Shown: positions 36,037 through 45,766 of the stretch, piece by piece
How positions within the stretch are numbered: the first letter of the stretch is position 1
How the letters are laid out: the number at the start of each line of letters is the position of its first letter
Origin: Micrococcaceae bacterium
Lineage (GTDB): Bacteria > Actinomycetota > Actinomycetes > Actinomycetales > Micrococcaceae
Length of the DNA stretch: 64,000 nucleotides
Assembly: GCA_025465475.1 (NCBI GenBank)
Contig: JAODMR010000100.1
Location: 1-64,000 of the forward strand
Reading direction: 5' to 3'
Notes under the pieces: model-generated
The model's input: only the letters and a program-made list of their open reading frames with translations
The model's database searches: none
Told to the model about the DNA's origin: nothing
Made by a program: the position numbers and the translations under genes

Positions 36037-37176
36037 TTAGGAAACCTTCTTCAGGCTTTCCTGGATCTTGGCCGCAAGCTCAGCCGGCAGCGGGGCCGAG
36101 CCGGCGTTCTTGGCGGCGATCTTCTGCCCCTGCTCGCTGGCAATGTAGCCGATGTAAGCAGCGGTGAGCTTGGCCTGGGCGGGGTCCTTGAAGGTGGTGC
36201 AGAGGATGTCATACGAGATCAGCGGGATCGGGTAGGCGTTGGCGGAGGTGAGCTTGGTGTAGTCGATGTCCTGGGCCAGGTCGCCCTCCTTGGCATTGGC
36301 CGCAGGGGTCACGGCCGCCTCGACAGCCTTGGTGACGGCGTCGGCGCTGAAGGACACGTACGCATCGCCGGCCTTGATGGCGGCCGCCTTCAGGTCGCCG
36401 ATGGCGCTGTGGTCCGCGTAACCGATGGTTCCTTCGCCGGCCTTGACGGTGTTCACCACGCCTGAGCCGCCCTGCTGGGCGGAGGATCCGGCGACGGGCC
36501 ATTTGTTGCTGACCGGGTCGGTCCAGACGGCCGGGGCCACCTGGTGCAGGTAGTTGGTGAAGTTCTGCGTGGTACCCGAGCCATCGGAGCGGGTAACCGT
36601 GGTGATGGCGGTGGAGGGCAGCGTCACGCCGGGATTGTCCGCCTTGATGGCCGCGTCATCCCAGGTCTTGATCTGCTGGCTGAAGATTTTGGCGATGGTT
36701 TCGGCCGAGAGCTGGAGCTTGTCCACACCGGGGAGGTTGAAGATCACTGCCACGCCGTCCAGGTAGACCGGCAGGTTGATGGCACCACCGGGGCCGCACA
36801 GTTCCTGTGCCTTGGCCGCCTGGTCAGCTGTCAGGTAGGCGTCAGATCCGGCGAAGTCGTAGGAGCCGGCGGTGAAGTTGGTGACACCGCCGCCGGATCC
36901 CTGGGACTTGTCGTAGTTGATCGTCACCTTGGAGGCCTGCGCCTTGAAGCCCGCGGCCCAGGCAGCCTGCGCGTTCGCCTGCGCGCTGGACCCTCCAGCC
37001 GTGATGGTGCCGGAGAGGCTGCTGTAGTCAGTGGCCGCTGCGGCGGTGCTGCCGGCAGGAGACGAGCCGGCCGCCGTCGACGTGCTGGACGAGCTGGCGT
37101 TTCCGCCGCAGCCGGTCAACGCCAGCATGCCGACGGTCAAAACAGCGGCCGCTCGGCCGAAGGAGAGAACCTTCAC
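36037..37176 (-). CDS. pstS: Phosphate ABC transporter substrate-binding lipoprotein
   Basis: LTGCGG lipobox; ITAGGSSAQANAQAAW; SQGSGGGVTNFTAGSYDFAGSDAYLT; GTG start at 37176 with GGGG Shine-Dalgarno. Confidence 0.95.
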   Translation of the reverse strand: MKVLSFGRAAAVLTVGMLALTGCGGNASSSSTSTAAGSSPAGSTAAAATDYSSLSGTITAGGSSAQANAQAAWAAGFKAQASKVTINYDKSQGSGGGVTNFTAGSYDFAGSDAYLTADQAAKAQELCGPGGAINLPVYLDGVAVIFNLPGVDKLQLSAETIAKIFSQQIKTWDDAAIKADNPGVTLPSTAITTVTRSDGSGTTQNFTNYLHQVAPAVWTDPVSNKWPVAGSSAQQGGSGVVNTVKAGEGTIGYADHSAIGDLKAAAIKAGDAYVSFSADAVTKAVEAAVTPAANAKEGDLAQDIDYTKLTSANAYPIPLISYDILCTTFKDPAQAKLTAAYIGYIASEQGQKIAAKNAGSAPLPAELAAKIQESLKKVS

Positions 37177-37291
37177 GAATGTTGCCCCTTTCAGGGAAAG
37201 AACGGGAACCTGCGGACCCAAGGGAAGTTGGCAGCAGGTGAGGAGCGCGTGCCCGGAGGCGCACGGAATGAACCTCCTTCAAGTTATGCCC

Positions 37292-37335
37292 GCCAGGTGA
37301 AGGCCCGGGCTGCGCAAGGTGAACGCAGGGTGAAC
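37292..37335 (-). promoter_or_regulatory. PHO-box array upstream of pstS
   Basis: Reverse strand GTTCACCCTGC|GTTCACCTTGC|GCAGCCCGGGC|CTTCACCTGGC, 11-bp period, then CATAAC. Confidence 0.85.
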
Positions 37336-37392
37336 GGCTGCCGCACATTGGCCGAACCGGTTTCGCCGCAGGCGCGCCCCTAGACTGGCACC

Positions 37393-38520
37393 ATGCCCAA
37401 AGCTTCCGGGATATCCGCTGTCGCCGGTTTCCTTTCCACGCGGTCGCGGATCGGCCTGCAGCGCAGTACCGCTTCCTTGGTGCCCGCACTGCAGATGACG
37501 GTCTGCGCCGTGTTGGCGTACGCCTTCGCGGAGTACGTTCTCGGTCACACGGGGCCCCTGTTCGCCGCGACCTCGTCCCTGATCGCCCTCGGATTTTCCC
37601 GTGACCCCCGGTTCCGGCGGGTGCTGGAGGTGGGCATTGGTTGCACGCTGGGCATCGTCATGGGCGATCTGCTGCTGCACTGGCTGGGGGGCGGGATCTG
37701 GCAGGCCGGGGTCGTGCTTTTCGTCTCCATCATGCTGGCCCGGTTCCTGGACGGGGGCGTCATTTTCACCACCCAGCTGGGTCTCCAGTCACTGCTGGTC
37801 GTGTTGCTGCCGGCCCCGGCCGGCGGTCCTTTCACGCGCAGCATCGACGCCGTGGTGGGAGGCTGCTTCGCCCTGGTGGTGGCTTTCCTGACTCCCAGGG
37901 ATCCTCGACGCGAACCGCGCAGCGACCTGCAGAAGCTGCTGGACGAACTTTCCGCGGTGCTGCGGCAGTGCGGTGACGCACTGTCCGAGAGCGATGCCAC
38001 CAAAGCGTGGCACGCCCTGGTGCAGGCGCGGAACACCCAACCGCTCGTGGACAGCACCCGCACCTCGCTGAAGGCCTCCCGGGAAGTGGCGCGGCTGGCT
38101 CCCGCCTACCGCCGATTCCGGGGTGAGGTCCACTCACTGTCACAGTCCCTCGACTACATCGACCTGGCCCTGCGCAACAGCAGGGTCTTCGCGCGGCGGC
38201 TGACCAGCGCCATCAACAACTCGGCCCTGAGCGATGAGGGCATCGATGGCATCTCCCAGGTCCTTGAGGACACTGCGGAGGCCGTCGATGAGCTGGCCAT
38301 TGGCCTGGCCGACCCGGACCTTGGAGCCCGCGAACGGCACCTGCACCGTGCACGGCATTCCCTCTCCGGCATCGCCGCGGGGATGCATCCGCGCAAGCTC
38401 GGCATCGAACGGCTGGAAGGCGAAACCTTGGTGATGCTTTTCCGACCCTTGCTCATGGACCTCCTGGAGGCGGCGGGAATGGACCCCGAGGACGCTCGCG
38501 AACTGCTGCCCCGCCTGTGA
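37393..38520 (+). CDS. FUSC/aromatic acid exporter-like membrane protein
   Basis: GPLFAATSSLIALGFSRDPRFRRVLEVGIGCTLGIVMGDLLLH. Confidence 0.8.
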   Translation: MPKASGISAVAGFLSTRSRIGLQRSTASLVPALQMTVCAVLAYAFAEYVLGHTGPLFAATSSLIALGFSRDPRFRRVLEVGIGCTLGIVMGDLLLHWLGGGIWQAGVVLFVSIMLARFLDGGVIFTTQLGLQSLLVVLLPAPAGGPFTRSIDAVVGGCFALVVAFLTPRDPRREPRSDLQKLLDELSAVLRQCGDALSESDATKAWHALVQARNTQPLVDSTRTSLKASREVARLAPAYRRFRGEVHSLSQSLDYIDLALRNSRVFARRLTSAINNSALSDEGIDGISQVLEDTAEAVDELAIGLADPDLGARERHLHRARHSLSGIAAGMHPRKLGIERLEGETLVMLFRPLLMDLLEAAGMDPEDARELLPRL

Positions 38521-38562
38521 GGCCAGGCCTGACGTGTCGGTGCCGGCCGATATCTTTGAGAC

Positions 38563-40032
38563 ATGGCATCAAAAGCGTCCCGCGCAAGTACCCAGCCCAC
38601 CGGTTACAAGTGTGCCGAATGCGGCTGGACGACAGCGAAGTGGGTGGGCAGATGCGGCGAATGCCAGGCATGGGGAACCGTCGAGGAGATCGGCGTAACC
38701 GTGGCCCGCACGACGGCGGCCACCACCGTGGCGGTGCCTGCGATTCCGATCGCCGACGTCGACGCCACGGCAGCCGCCTGGAGTGCCACGGGCGTGGCCG
38801 AACTGGATCGGGTGCTCGGTGGTGGCGTGGTGCCGGGCGCCGTGCTCCTCCTGGCCGGGGAGCCGGGAGTGGGCAAGTCAACGCTGCTGCTGGACGTGGC
38901 CGCCAAATTCGCGCGCAACGTTGACGGTCCGCGTACCCGGGACGTGCTGTATATCACCGGTGAGGAGTCCGCCGCGCAGGTCAAGCTCCGCGCGAACCGC
39001 ATCGGCGCGGTCGCTGAAACCCTTTATCTGACCGCCGAATCGGATCTCGGCTCCGCCCTGGGCCAGGTGGAGAAACTTCAGCCCAAGCTCCTGGTGGTGG
39101 ATTCGGTGCAGACCCTCAGCAGTGCGGTGGTGGACGGCAGCGCCGGCGGCGTCACCCAGGTGCGGGAGGTGGCGGCGTCGTTGATCGCCGCGGCGAAGCG
39201 GCTGAACATGACCACCCTGCTCGTTGGGCACGTGACCAAGGACGGGTCCATCGCCGGTCCCCGCCTGCTGGAACATCTCGTGGATGTCGTCTGCCAGTTC
39301 GATGGCGAAAGGCACTCCCGGCTTCGGCTGCTGCGTGCGGTGAAGAACAGGTATGGACCCACCGACGAGGTGGGGTGTTTCGACCTGACGGAGCAGGGCA
39401 TCGTTGGCCTGGCGGACCCCAGCGGCCTGTTCGTTTCCCGCACCAAGGAGCCGGTCTCGGGCACCTGCATCACTGTGACCCTGGAGGGCCGGCGGCCGCT
39501 GCTGGCCGAGGTCCAGTCCCTCCTGGCCGCGAGCTCCACGTCGCAGCCGCGTCGGACCACGAGCGGGTTGGACTCCTCCCGGGTGTCCATGCTCCTGGCG
39601 GTGCTGCAGCAGCGTGCCGGCGCTGACCTGGCCGGAGAGGACAGCTATGTCGCCACCGTGGGCGGGGCACGCTTGACCGAGCCAGCCATGGACCTGGCCA
39701 TCGCACTGGCGGTGGCGTCCTCCAAGGCTAGGGTGCCGCTCTCCGATCGGCTCGTCGCGTTTGGCGAGGTGGGCCTGGCCGGTGAAGTCCGACCGGTGCC
39801 AGGGATCAACCAGCGCATCCAGGAAGCACATCGGCTCGGCTTCACCCGTGCGGTGGTGCCCGCGAGCCCCAAGGGGCCCGGTCCCGTGCCCAAGGGGTTC
39901 ACCGTGCGGGAGGTCGACCACGTCGCTGAGGCGATTGAGTTGCTCTTCCACGGCAACCAGCCCTCCCATGTCGAGCGGAAGATCGTGCCACTGCGCCCGC
40001 GCGGCGAGGACCCCCGGGCCAGCCGTAATTAG
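38563..40032 (+). CDS. radA: DNA repair protein RadA
   Basis: YKCAECGWTTAKWVGRCGECQAWGT zinc finger; LLLAGEPGVGKSTLLLDVA; KNRYG motif. Confidence 0.96.
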   Translation: MASKASRASTQPTGYKCAECGWTTAKWVGRCGECQAWGTVEEIGVTVARTTAATTVAVPAIPIADVDATAAAWSATGVAELDRVLGGGVVPGAVLLLAGEPGVGKSTLLLDVAAKFARNVDGPRTRDVLYITGEESAAQVKLRANRIGAVAETLYLTAESDLGSALGQVEKLQPKLLVVDSVQTLSSAVVDGSAGGVTQVREVAASLIAAAKRLNMTTLLVGHVTKDGSIAGPRLLEHLVDVVCQFDGERHSRLRLLRAVKNRYGPTDEVGCFDLTEQGIVGLADPSGLFVSRTKEPVSGTCITVTLEGRRPLLAEVQSLLAASSTSQPRRTTSGLDSSRVSMLLAVLQQRAGADLAGEDSYVATVGGARLTEPAMDLAIALAVASSKARVPLSDRLVAFGEVGLAGEVRPVPGINQRIQEAHRLGFTRAVVPASPKGPGPVPKGFTVREVDHVAEAIELLFHGNQPSHVERKIVPLRPRGEDPRASRN

Positions 40033-40041
40033 GAACGGCGG

Positions 40042-40085
40042 GTCTCGGGCCCCGAACGTCGCCGAAAGCCGGCGGGGCCCGAGAC
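40042..40085. terminator. Stem-loop GTCTCGGGCCCC-N20-GGGGCCCGAGAC after radA
   Basis: Perfect 12-bp arms, no U-tract. Confidence 0.55.
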
Positions 40086-40223
40086 ACGGACGGCGGGGCG
40101 GGGACGTCAGCACGCCGGACCAGCCCCTGGCTGGCCGCGTGGCGGGGAGCGCCCGGCCGGGCCACTATCATTGCTGTGTGGCTTGCCAGGACTGACCTGC
40201 GGGCACAGCGGAAGGATTAGGCA

Positions 40224-41300
40224 ATGGTTCGGAGCCCCGAAGAGGCCCTCAAGGCTACCCTGGCCCGAGTCGCCCCCGGAACTCCGCTGCGGGACGGGTT
40301 GGAGCGAATTTTGCGGGGCCGCACCGGCGCCCTGATCGTCCTGGGTTATGACCGCACCATTGAGTCCCTCTGCTCCGGCGGTTTCGAAATCGGAATCGAC
40401 TTCGCTCCCACCCTGCTGCGCGAACTGGCCAAAATGGATGGCGCCATCGTGTGTGACAAGGACGCCAACAGCATCCTGCGCGCCGCAGTCCAACTGGTGC
40501 CCGACCCGACGATTGAGACCCAGGAGTCGGGAACCCGGCACCGGACAGCTGAGCGCGTGGCTATCCAGACCGGGGTGCCAGTCATTTCCGTTAGCCAGTC
40601 AATGCAGATCATCGCCCTGTACGTGAACGGATTGCGCCACGTGCTTGAAGGCTCGGAGAAGGTCCTGGCCAGGGCCAACCAGGCGCTCGCGACGCTTGAG
40701 CGGTACCGTGCCCGGCTGGACCAGGTGACCAACTCGCTGTCCGCGTTGGAGATCGAGGCCATGGTCACCATCCGGGACGTCGCGGTCATGCTGCAGCGCC
40801 AGGAAATGGTGCGCCGCATCTCGGAGGAGATCTCGCAGTACGTTCTGGAGCTTGGTGAAGACGGCCGGCTGCTCTCCCTGCAGCTGGAGGAACTGACGGT
40901 TGGCCGGGGCCCGGGCAGTGACGTGGTGATCCGCGACTACTCAGCCGGGGACATTTCACCGGCCGCCATCGAGGCGGCGGTCGCCGCGCTGCAGGAGGTT
41001 GGCCCGACCGAGATCATTGACCTGAGCCGGATCGCCAACATCGTGGGACTGACAAAGGGGTCCGAATCGCTGGAGGCGGTGGTCCAGCCTCGCGGGCACC
41101 GGCTGCTGTCCGGACTCAAGGCGGTGCCCAAGGCTGTGGCAGACCGGCTGGTGGACCACTTTGGCGGGCTGCAGAACCTGATGGCGGCCACCATCGAGGA
41201 ACTCATGGCGGTGGACGGCATTGGAGAACAACGTGCCAGGAACGTCAGGGAAGGACTCTCCCGCATTGCCGAGGCCAGCCTGTTGGACCGGTTCCTCTGA
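40224..41300 (+). CDS. disA: DNA integrity scanning diadenylate cyclase
   Basis: GALIVLGYD, KMDGAIVCDKDANSILRAAVQL, DAC domain SGTRHRTAERVA, C-terminal HhH region. Confidence 0.96.
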   Translation: MVRSPEEALKATLARVAPGTPLRDGLERILRGRTGALIVLGYDRTIESLCSGGFEIGIDFAPTLLRELAKMDGAIVCDKDANSILRAAVQLVPDPTIETQESGTRHRTAERVAIQTGVPVISVSQSMQIIALYVNGLRHVLEGSEKVLARANQALATLERYRARLDQVTNSLSALEIEAMVTIRDVAVMLQRQEMVRRISEEISQYVLELGEDGRLLSLQLEELTVGRGPGSDVVIRDYSAGDISPAAIEAAVAALQEVGPTEIIDLSRIANIVGLTKGSESLEAVVQPRGHRLLSGLKAVPKAVADRLVDHFGGLQNLMAATIEELMAVDGIGEQRARNVREGLSRIAEASLLDRFL

Positions 41301-41322
41301 CGGTTTCCTGTCCTGTCGGGCG

Positions 41323-42099
41323 CTATTCCAGCCCGAACGTGGTCTTATTGCTGGTCGACTGTCCCAGCGACACCTGATAGGAGTAGCTGCCTGGTGGGGG
41401 CACGTCGGACACCGGGGAGCAGCCGGGGGCCGTTCGGTTGCGCAGCCAGCGGAAGTTGGCCGTCTCGGATGCCCCGGGGGCCAGCGTGCGGACCAGGTCC
41501 TCACCGCCTTCCTGGCAGTCCCGTGAGGAGAAGACGCGCTCATTTCCGCTGAAGATCTGGAATTCCATCTGGTTGGTGCCCACGTTGACGGAACACGCCG
41601 CCTTGGACGAGTTGGTCACCTTGAGGGTCAGCAGCGGGTTTTTTCCTGCCGGATAGGACTGGGCGTCCGTGGAGCCGGTAACGGTGAGCGCGTTCACGGA
41701 ACACGTGGGGGCCGATGCCGCCGAGGACGTTGCCGATGCGGTGGACGAGGCAGATGGTGACGGAGTCCGGGTTGAGCCCGCGGAAGGCGTGGCGGTGGAC
41801 GAAGGGGTCGGCGTGGGCGTGGAGGAAGCCGAGGGGGTCGGGGCTGCCGGAGTGGTGGGCTCGGCACCGTTCGTGGAGGCACCAGGGGTCGCGGCGGCAT
41901 CCGTCGACGAGGACCCACCACCCGCCAGCAGGTTTATCCCCAGTACGATGACTGCGCCAACGAGGAACGCGACAATGAGGACCACCAAGCCGGCCAGCAA
42001 CAACCGGCGGCGGCGGTAAACCTTTGACGATGGCCGACGGACGCGCGGCTGGCTCTGCCCGTGTCCACGCTGAGGCCTGTCGCCACCCTGTCCTGCCAT
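41323..42099 (-). CDS. Membrane-anchored protein with Ser/Thr/Pro/Ala-rich linker and Cys-containing extracytoplasmic domain
   Basis: One TM (LLLAGLVVLIVAFLVGAVIVLGINLLAGG), long low-complexity linker, C-terminal beta-rich domain with paired Cys; start reset to MAGQGG. Confidence 0.75.
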   Translation of the reverse strand: MAGQGGDRPQRGHGQSQPRVRRPSSKVYRRRRLLLAGLVVLIVAFLVGAVIVLGINLLAGGGSSSTDAAATPGASTNGAEPTTPAAPTPSASSTPTPTPSSTATPSAGSTRTPSPSASSTASATSSAASAPTCSVNALTVTGSTDAQSYPAGKNPLLTLKVTNSSKAACSVNVGTNQMEFQIFSGNERVFSSRDCQEGGEDLVRTLAPGASETANFRWLRNRTAPGCSPVSDVPPPGSYSYQVSLGQSTSNKTTFGLE

Positions 42100-42167
42100 A
42101 CCTACCAGCCTAGGGCCCCGCGCTGCTCCGTCCGGCACCTCCCGCCCGGTGGGCCCCCAGGGCAGGT

Positions 42168-43274
42168 GTGCATCCCATCACATTCCCGCCACTGCTGATG
42201 GAACCTTCAGGAATCCACCCCGCTGAACATTCAGGCAGCAGGGGGCAACCAACCTACCGGCTGATTGCACCTAGACTCGAAACCATCGAAACACTAGCTC
42301 CTGCCCCGCACAGCCTCCCCCGCAGCGAATCCCCCCGGCCCCCGGTGCAGCGCCTCCAGCTGTCCATCCCGGAATGGTTCCGCACAGCCGCCCGGGACCT
42401 TCCGTGGCGCCGGCCGGAATGCACACCGTGGGGGGTCCTGGTCAGTGAGATCATGCTGCAGCAAACACCTGTGGTGCGGGTACTGCCGGTATGGGAGCAG
42501 TGGATGGCCCGCTGGCCTGATGCTGCCGCCCTCGCTGCGGAACCCGCAGGGGAAGCGGTGCGTGCGTGGGGGCGTCTGGGATATCCGCGCCGGGCCCTTC
42601 GGCTTCATGCTGCCGCCGTAGCCATCCAATCCGAACATGACGGCCGCGTGCCCGATACTGTGCAGCACCTGCTGTCCCTGCCGGGAATAGGCAGTTACAC
42701 CGCAGCGGCGGTGGCGGCGTTTGCGTTCGGACGACGGGAACCCGTCGTCGATACCAATATCCGGCGGGTGCACGCCCGTGCAGTGTCCGGCAAGGCCCTG
42801 CCTGCGCCGACGCTTACTGCCGCCGAGACGCGGCTGGCGAATTTCCTGCTGCCGGAAAATGCCGGGGAGTCCGTGCAGTGGAACGCAGGGGTCATGGAGC
42901 TCGGCGCGCTGGTCTGCACGGCCCGCTCGCCCAAGTGCGGCCAGTGTCCGGTGCGGCAGGAATGCGCCTGGCTCGCGGCCGGTTCCCCGCCACCGGACTA
43001 CGTGCCCAAGGGGCAATCGTGGGCCGGCACGGACCGGCAGGTGCGGGGAGCGGTGCTGGCGGTCCTGCGGGCCGCTGAGCATCCGGTGCAGCGGGAACTG
43101 TTCTTCGCGGCCGTTCCGGGCCTGGACGGAAGCGACGGAGGGCAGGTGCGTGCGGCCCTGCGCCGGCTGCATGTCCTGGGCGTGGACGAGAGCCAGTTGG
43201 AACGGGCGCTTGCCGGCCTGCTGGCTGATGGGCTCGCCGAGTCAGTGGCCGGCGGGCTGCAGCTGCCGGCCTAG
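42168..43274 (+). CDS. mutY: A/G-specific adenine glycosylase
   Basis: VSEIMLQQTPV, LPGIGSYTAAAVAAFAFG, VVDTNIRRV, Fe-S cysteines C-X6-C-X2-C-X5-C; N-terminal start uncertain. Confidence 0.93.
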   Translation: MHPITFPPLLMEPSGIHPAEHSGSRGQPTYRLIAPRLETIETLAPAPHSLPRSESPRPPVQRLQLSIPEWFRTAARDLPWRRPECTPWGVLVSEIMLQQTPVVRVLPVWEQWMARWPDAAALAAEPAGEAVRAWGRLGYPRRALRLHAAAVAIQSEHDGRVPDTVQHLLSLPGIGSYTAAAVAAFAFGRREPVVDTNIRRVHARAVSGKALPAPTLTAAETRLANFLLPENAGESVQWNAGVMELGALVCTARSPKCGQCPVRQECAWLAAGSPPPDYVPKGQSWAGTDRQVRGAVLAVLRAAEHPVQRELFFAAVPGLDGSDGGQVRAALRRLHVLGVDESQLERALAGLLADGLAESVAGGLQLPA

Positions 43275-43960
43275 ACTTCGCCGAAACCGCGCTCCACTTC
43301 ACGGCGCACCAAGGCCACCGCTTCGTCGGCCTGCGCACCGGTCGCCGTGACGTGGAGGGTCTTTCCCATCCCTGCTCCCAACGCCATCAGCATCATGACG
43401 GATTTGCCGTCCATACCGTTGATTTCAACGTCCGCGTCCAGAACGCCGAGCGCCCCGGCCAGCGCCGCAGCGGGACGGGTGTGCAGGCCCATGGGGTTGA
43501 TGAGTGTCAGTTCGGCGGTGACTGCCGGACCGCGCGTGGCTGCCTTCTCGGGCGCATTGCCCCCTGCGGGTGGTTGTCGGTTGGCCTCTTCGGCTGCCCT
43601 TCGAACAGTTTGTGCGTTGCCGCCGGACTGGGCGGCCACCGCGGCTGCGACGCTTCCCTCCACCAGCGGCGCGTCGGCCAGGAGCATCGTTTCCGGGTCG
43701 CCCAGGAACTCCAGGGCTGACTCGGCGGTCATCACGGCCGAGCCCAGATCGGCCAACACAACGGCCCCGCTGCCGGTATCAGCGGTGGATAACGCCTCCA
43801 TCACCCGGTCAAGGCTGGTCCCAATGATTTCCGCCCCGCCGTCGTCGGCTGTTCCTCCCGCCGGGACCAAGGTGACGTCGGGTGCCATCTGCGCTGCGAG
43901 TTCCACCACTCCTTCGGCGACTTTCCGGCTGTGGGACACAATGACCAGTCCCACGCTCAT
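43271..43960 (-). CDS. dhaM: Dihydroxyacetone kinase phosphotransfer subunit DhaM (EIIA-HPr fusion)
   Basis: MSVGLVIVSHSRKVAEGVVELAAQM; C-terminal HPr NPMGLHTRPAAALAGAL. Confidence 0.93.
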   Translation of the reverse strand: MSVGLVIVSHSRKVAEGVVELAAQMAPDVTLVPAGGTADDGGAEIIGTSLDRVMEALSTADTGSGAVVLADLGSAVMTAESALEFLGDPETMLLADAPLVEGSVAAAVAAQSGGNAQTVRRAAEEANRQPPAGGNAPEKAATRGPAVTAELTLINPMGLHTRPAAALAGALGVLDADVEINGMDGKSVMMLMALGAGMGKTLHVTATGAQADEAVALVRREVERGFGEV

Positions 43961-44634
43961 GCGCTGGGACCTCCAGCTGGACTCCCACCTGGTTCCACGG
44001 CCGCCGCCGCTTCGGCTGCAGCCCGCAGGATCAGGGCTGAGGAAGCCGCCCCGGGGTCCCGATGACCTGCGCTGCGCTCCCCTAAATAACTGGCCCTGCC
44101 CTTACGGGCCACCATTGGGTCCGTCGCGACGGCTCCGGCTTCCGCGGCAGTTGCTGCCTCGCCCAGCAGTTCAGCCGGGGTGGCGCCGCGGTCGGCCGCC
44201 GCGGCGGCAGCCTCGACGGCGGGGGTCCAGGCGTCGATCATGGTCTTGTCACCCGTTTCCGCCTTGCCCCGGGCCACCACCCCGTCCCGGCCGGCTGCCA
44301 GCGCGGCAGCCAGAGCCGGCGCGTCCAGGGCAGGGGCGTCCCCGGCCGCCGTCGCGGCACGCAGGAAAGCCGTTCCGTAGAGCGGTCCGGCGGCGCCGCC
44401 AACCTTGGACATCAGGGTCATGGCCGCGAGCTTGAAGGCCGCGCCGGGGGTATCCGGAACGTCCGTGTCCAGCTTGGCGGTCACCGCACGGAAGCCGCGG
44501 TCCAGGTTTTCGCCGTGGTCGCCGTCGCCTATCGCGCGGTCGAGTTCAATCAGTTCGGTCCGGTGCCCGGCAATGACCGCGGCGCACCGACGCAGCCAGT
44601 CAATCGCCCATCCCGCGTCGAGTTCCGTCGCCAC
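43957..44634 (-). CDS. dhaL: Dihydroxyacetone kinase subunit DhaL
   Basis: IELDRAIGDGDHGENLDRGF; GPLYGTAFLRAA; GDKTMIDAW; GTG start at 44634. Confidence 0.93.
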   Translation of the reverse strand: MATELDAGWAIDWLRRCAAVIAGHRTELIELDRAIGDGDHGENLDRGFRAVTAKLDTDVPDTPGAAFKLAAMTLMSKVGGAAGPLYGTAFLRAATAAGDAPALDAPALAAALAAGRDGVVARGKAETGDKTMIDAWTPAVEAAAAAADRGATPAELLGEAATAAEAGAVATDPMVARKGRASYLGERSAGHRDPGAASSALILRAAAEAAAAVEPGGSPAGGPSA

Positions 44635-44636
44635 GC

Positions 44637-45638
44637 TCAAACCCCCCACCGCAGCGCGGGGGTATGGACCGGGGCATCCCACAACTCCACCATGTCCGCG
44701 TCCAGGCGGAGCACCGAGATGGAGCAGCCCTGCATTTCCAGCGCGGTGATGTAGTTGCCCACCAGGGAGCGCGCAACCTGGGCACCTGCCTCGGCCAGGA
44801 CCTGCGCGGCCCTCCGGTAGACGATGTACAACTCGCTCAAGGGGGTGCCACCCATGCCGTTGACGAACAACAGCACCTGAGCGCCCGCCGCGAGGTCCAG
44901 TTCCGTCAGGATCGGCTGCAGTAACCGATCGGTGATGCCGTCTGCTGATTCCATGGCGATCCGATGCCGTCCCGGTTCGCCATGGATGCCCACGCCAATC
45001 TCGATTTCATCCTCCGCCAGTTCAAAGCTGGGCACGCCGGCGTGCGGCACGGTGCACGCGGCCAGCGCAACGCCCATGGTGCGTACGCTGTCGTTCACCC
45101 GCTGCGCAATGGCGGCGACGGCGTCCAGGTCGTCTCCTCGTTCGGCGGCGGCTCCGGCAATTTTTTCGATCAGCACCGTGCCGCCAACACCCCGTCGCCC
45201 GGCCGTGTACAGGGAGTCCTCGACTGCGACGTCGTCATTGACGAGTACCTGCCGAACCTCAACCCCTTCAGCCTGTGCAAGTTCAGCGGCTGTTTCAAAG
45301 TTCAGGACGTCCCCGGTGTAGTTCTTCACAATGTGGACCACGCCTGCACCGGTGCTCGCTGCCAGGGTCGCCGGCAGGATCTGGTCAGGGGTTGGCGAGG
45401 TGAAGACGGCTCCCGGCACCGCTGCGTCAAGCATGCCCAGGCCGACATAACCGGCGTGCAGCGGTTCGTGGCCGCTGCCGCCTCCGGAGACGAGCCCCAC
45501 CTTCCCTTGGCGGGCAGGTTCGCGACGGAAGACAAAAAGCGGGTCAGCGGAAACCGAGACCAGGTCCGCGTGTGCAAGCCCAAAGCCCTGCACGGATTCG
45601 TCCACCACAGCCCTGGGGTCATTGATGAGTTTTTTCAC
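44637..45638 (-). CDS. dhaK: Dihydroxyacetone kinase subunit DhaK
   Basis: KKLINDPRAVVDESVQGFGLAH; VSGGGSGHEPLHAGYVGLGMLDAAVPGAVFTSPTPDQI; GTG start with AAGGAG. Confidence 0.94.
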   Translation of the reverse strand: MKKLINDPRAVVDESVQGFGLAHADLVSVSADPLFVFRREPARQGKVGLVSGGGSGHEPLHAGYVGLGMLDAAVPGAVFTSPTPDQILPATLAASTGAGVVHIVKNYTGDVLNFETAAELAQAEGVEVRQVLVNDDVAVEDSLYTAGRRGVGGTVLIEKIAGAAAERGDDLDAVAAIAQRVNDSVRTMGVALAACTVPHAGVPSFELAEDEIEIGVGIHGEPGRHRIAMESADGITDRLLQPILTELDLAAGAQVLLFVNGMGGTPLSELYIVYRRAAQVLAEAGAQVARSLVGNYITALEMQGCSISVLRLDADMVELWDAPVHTPALRWGV

Positions 45639-45766
45639 TGCAACTCCTTGCGGAAATCCACGCCACGGCGGGGTCCGGCAGTGGCTCTCGTTGAACCCTA
45701 CCTGCCGGTCATATTTCTGGGTAGGCCCGTTCCGGAGGCTGGTCCGCTGCTCGCCCGTTAGCCGGT

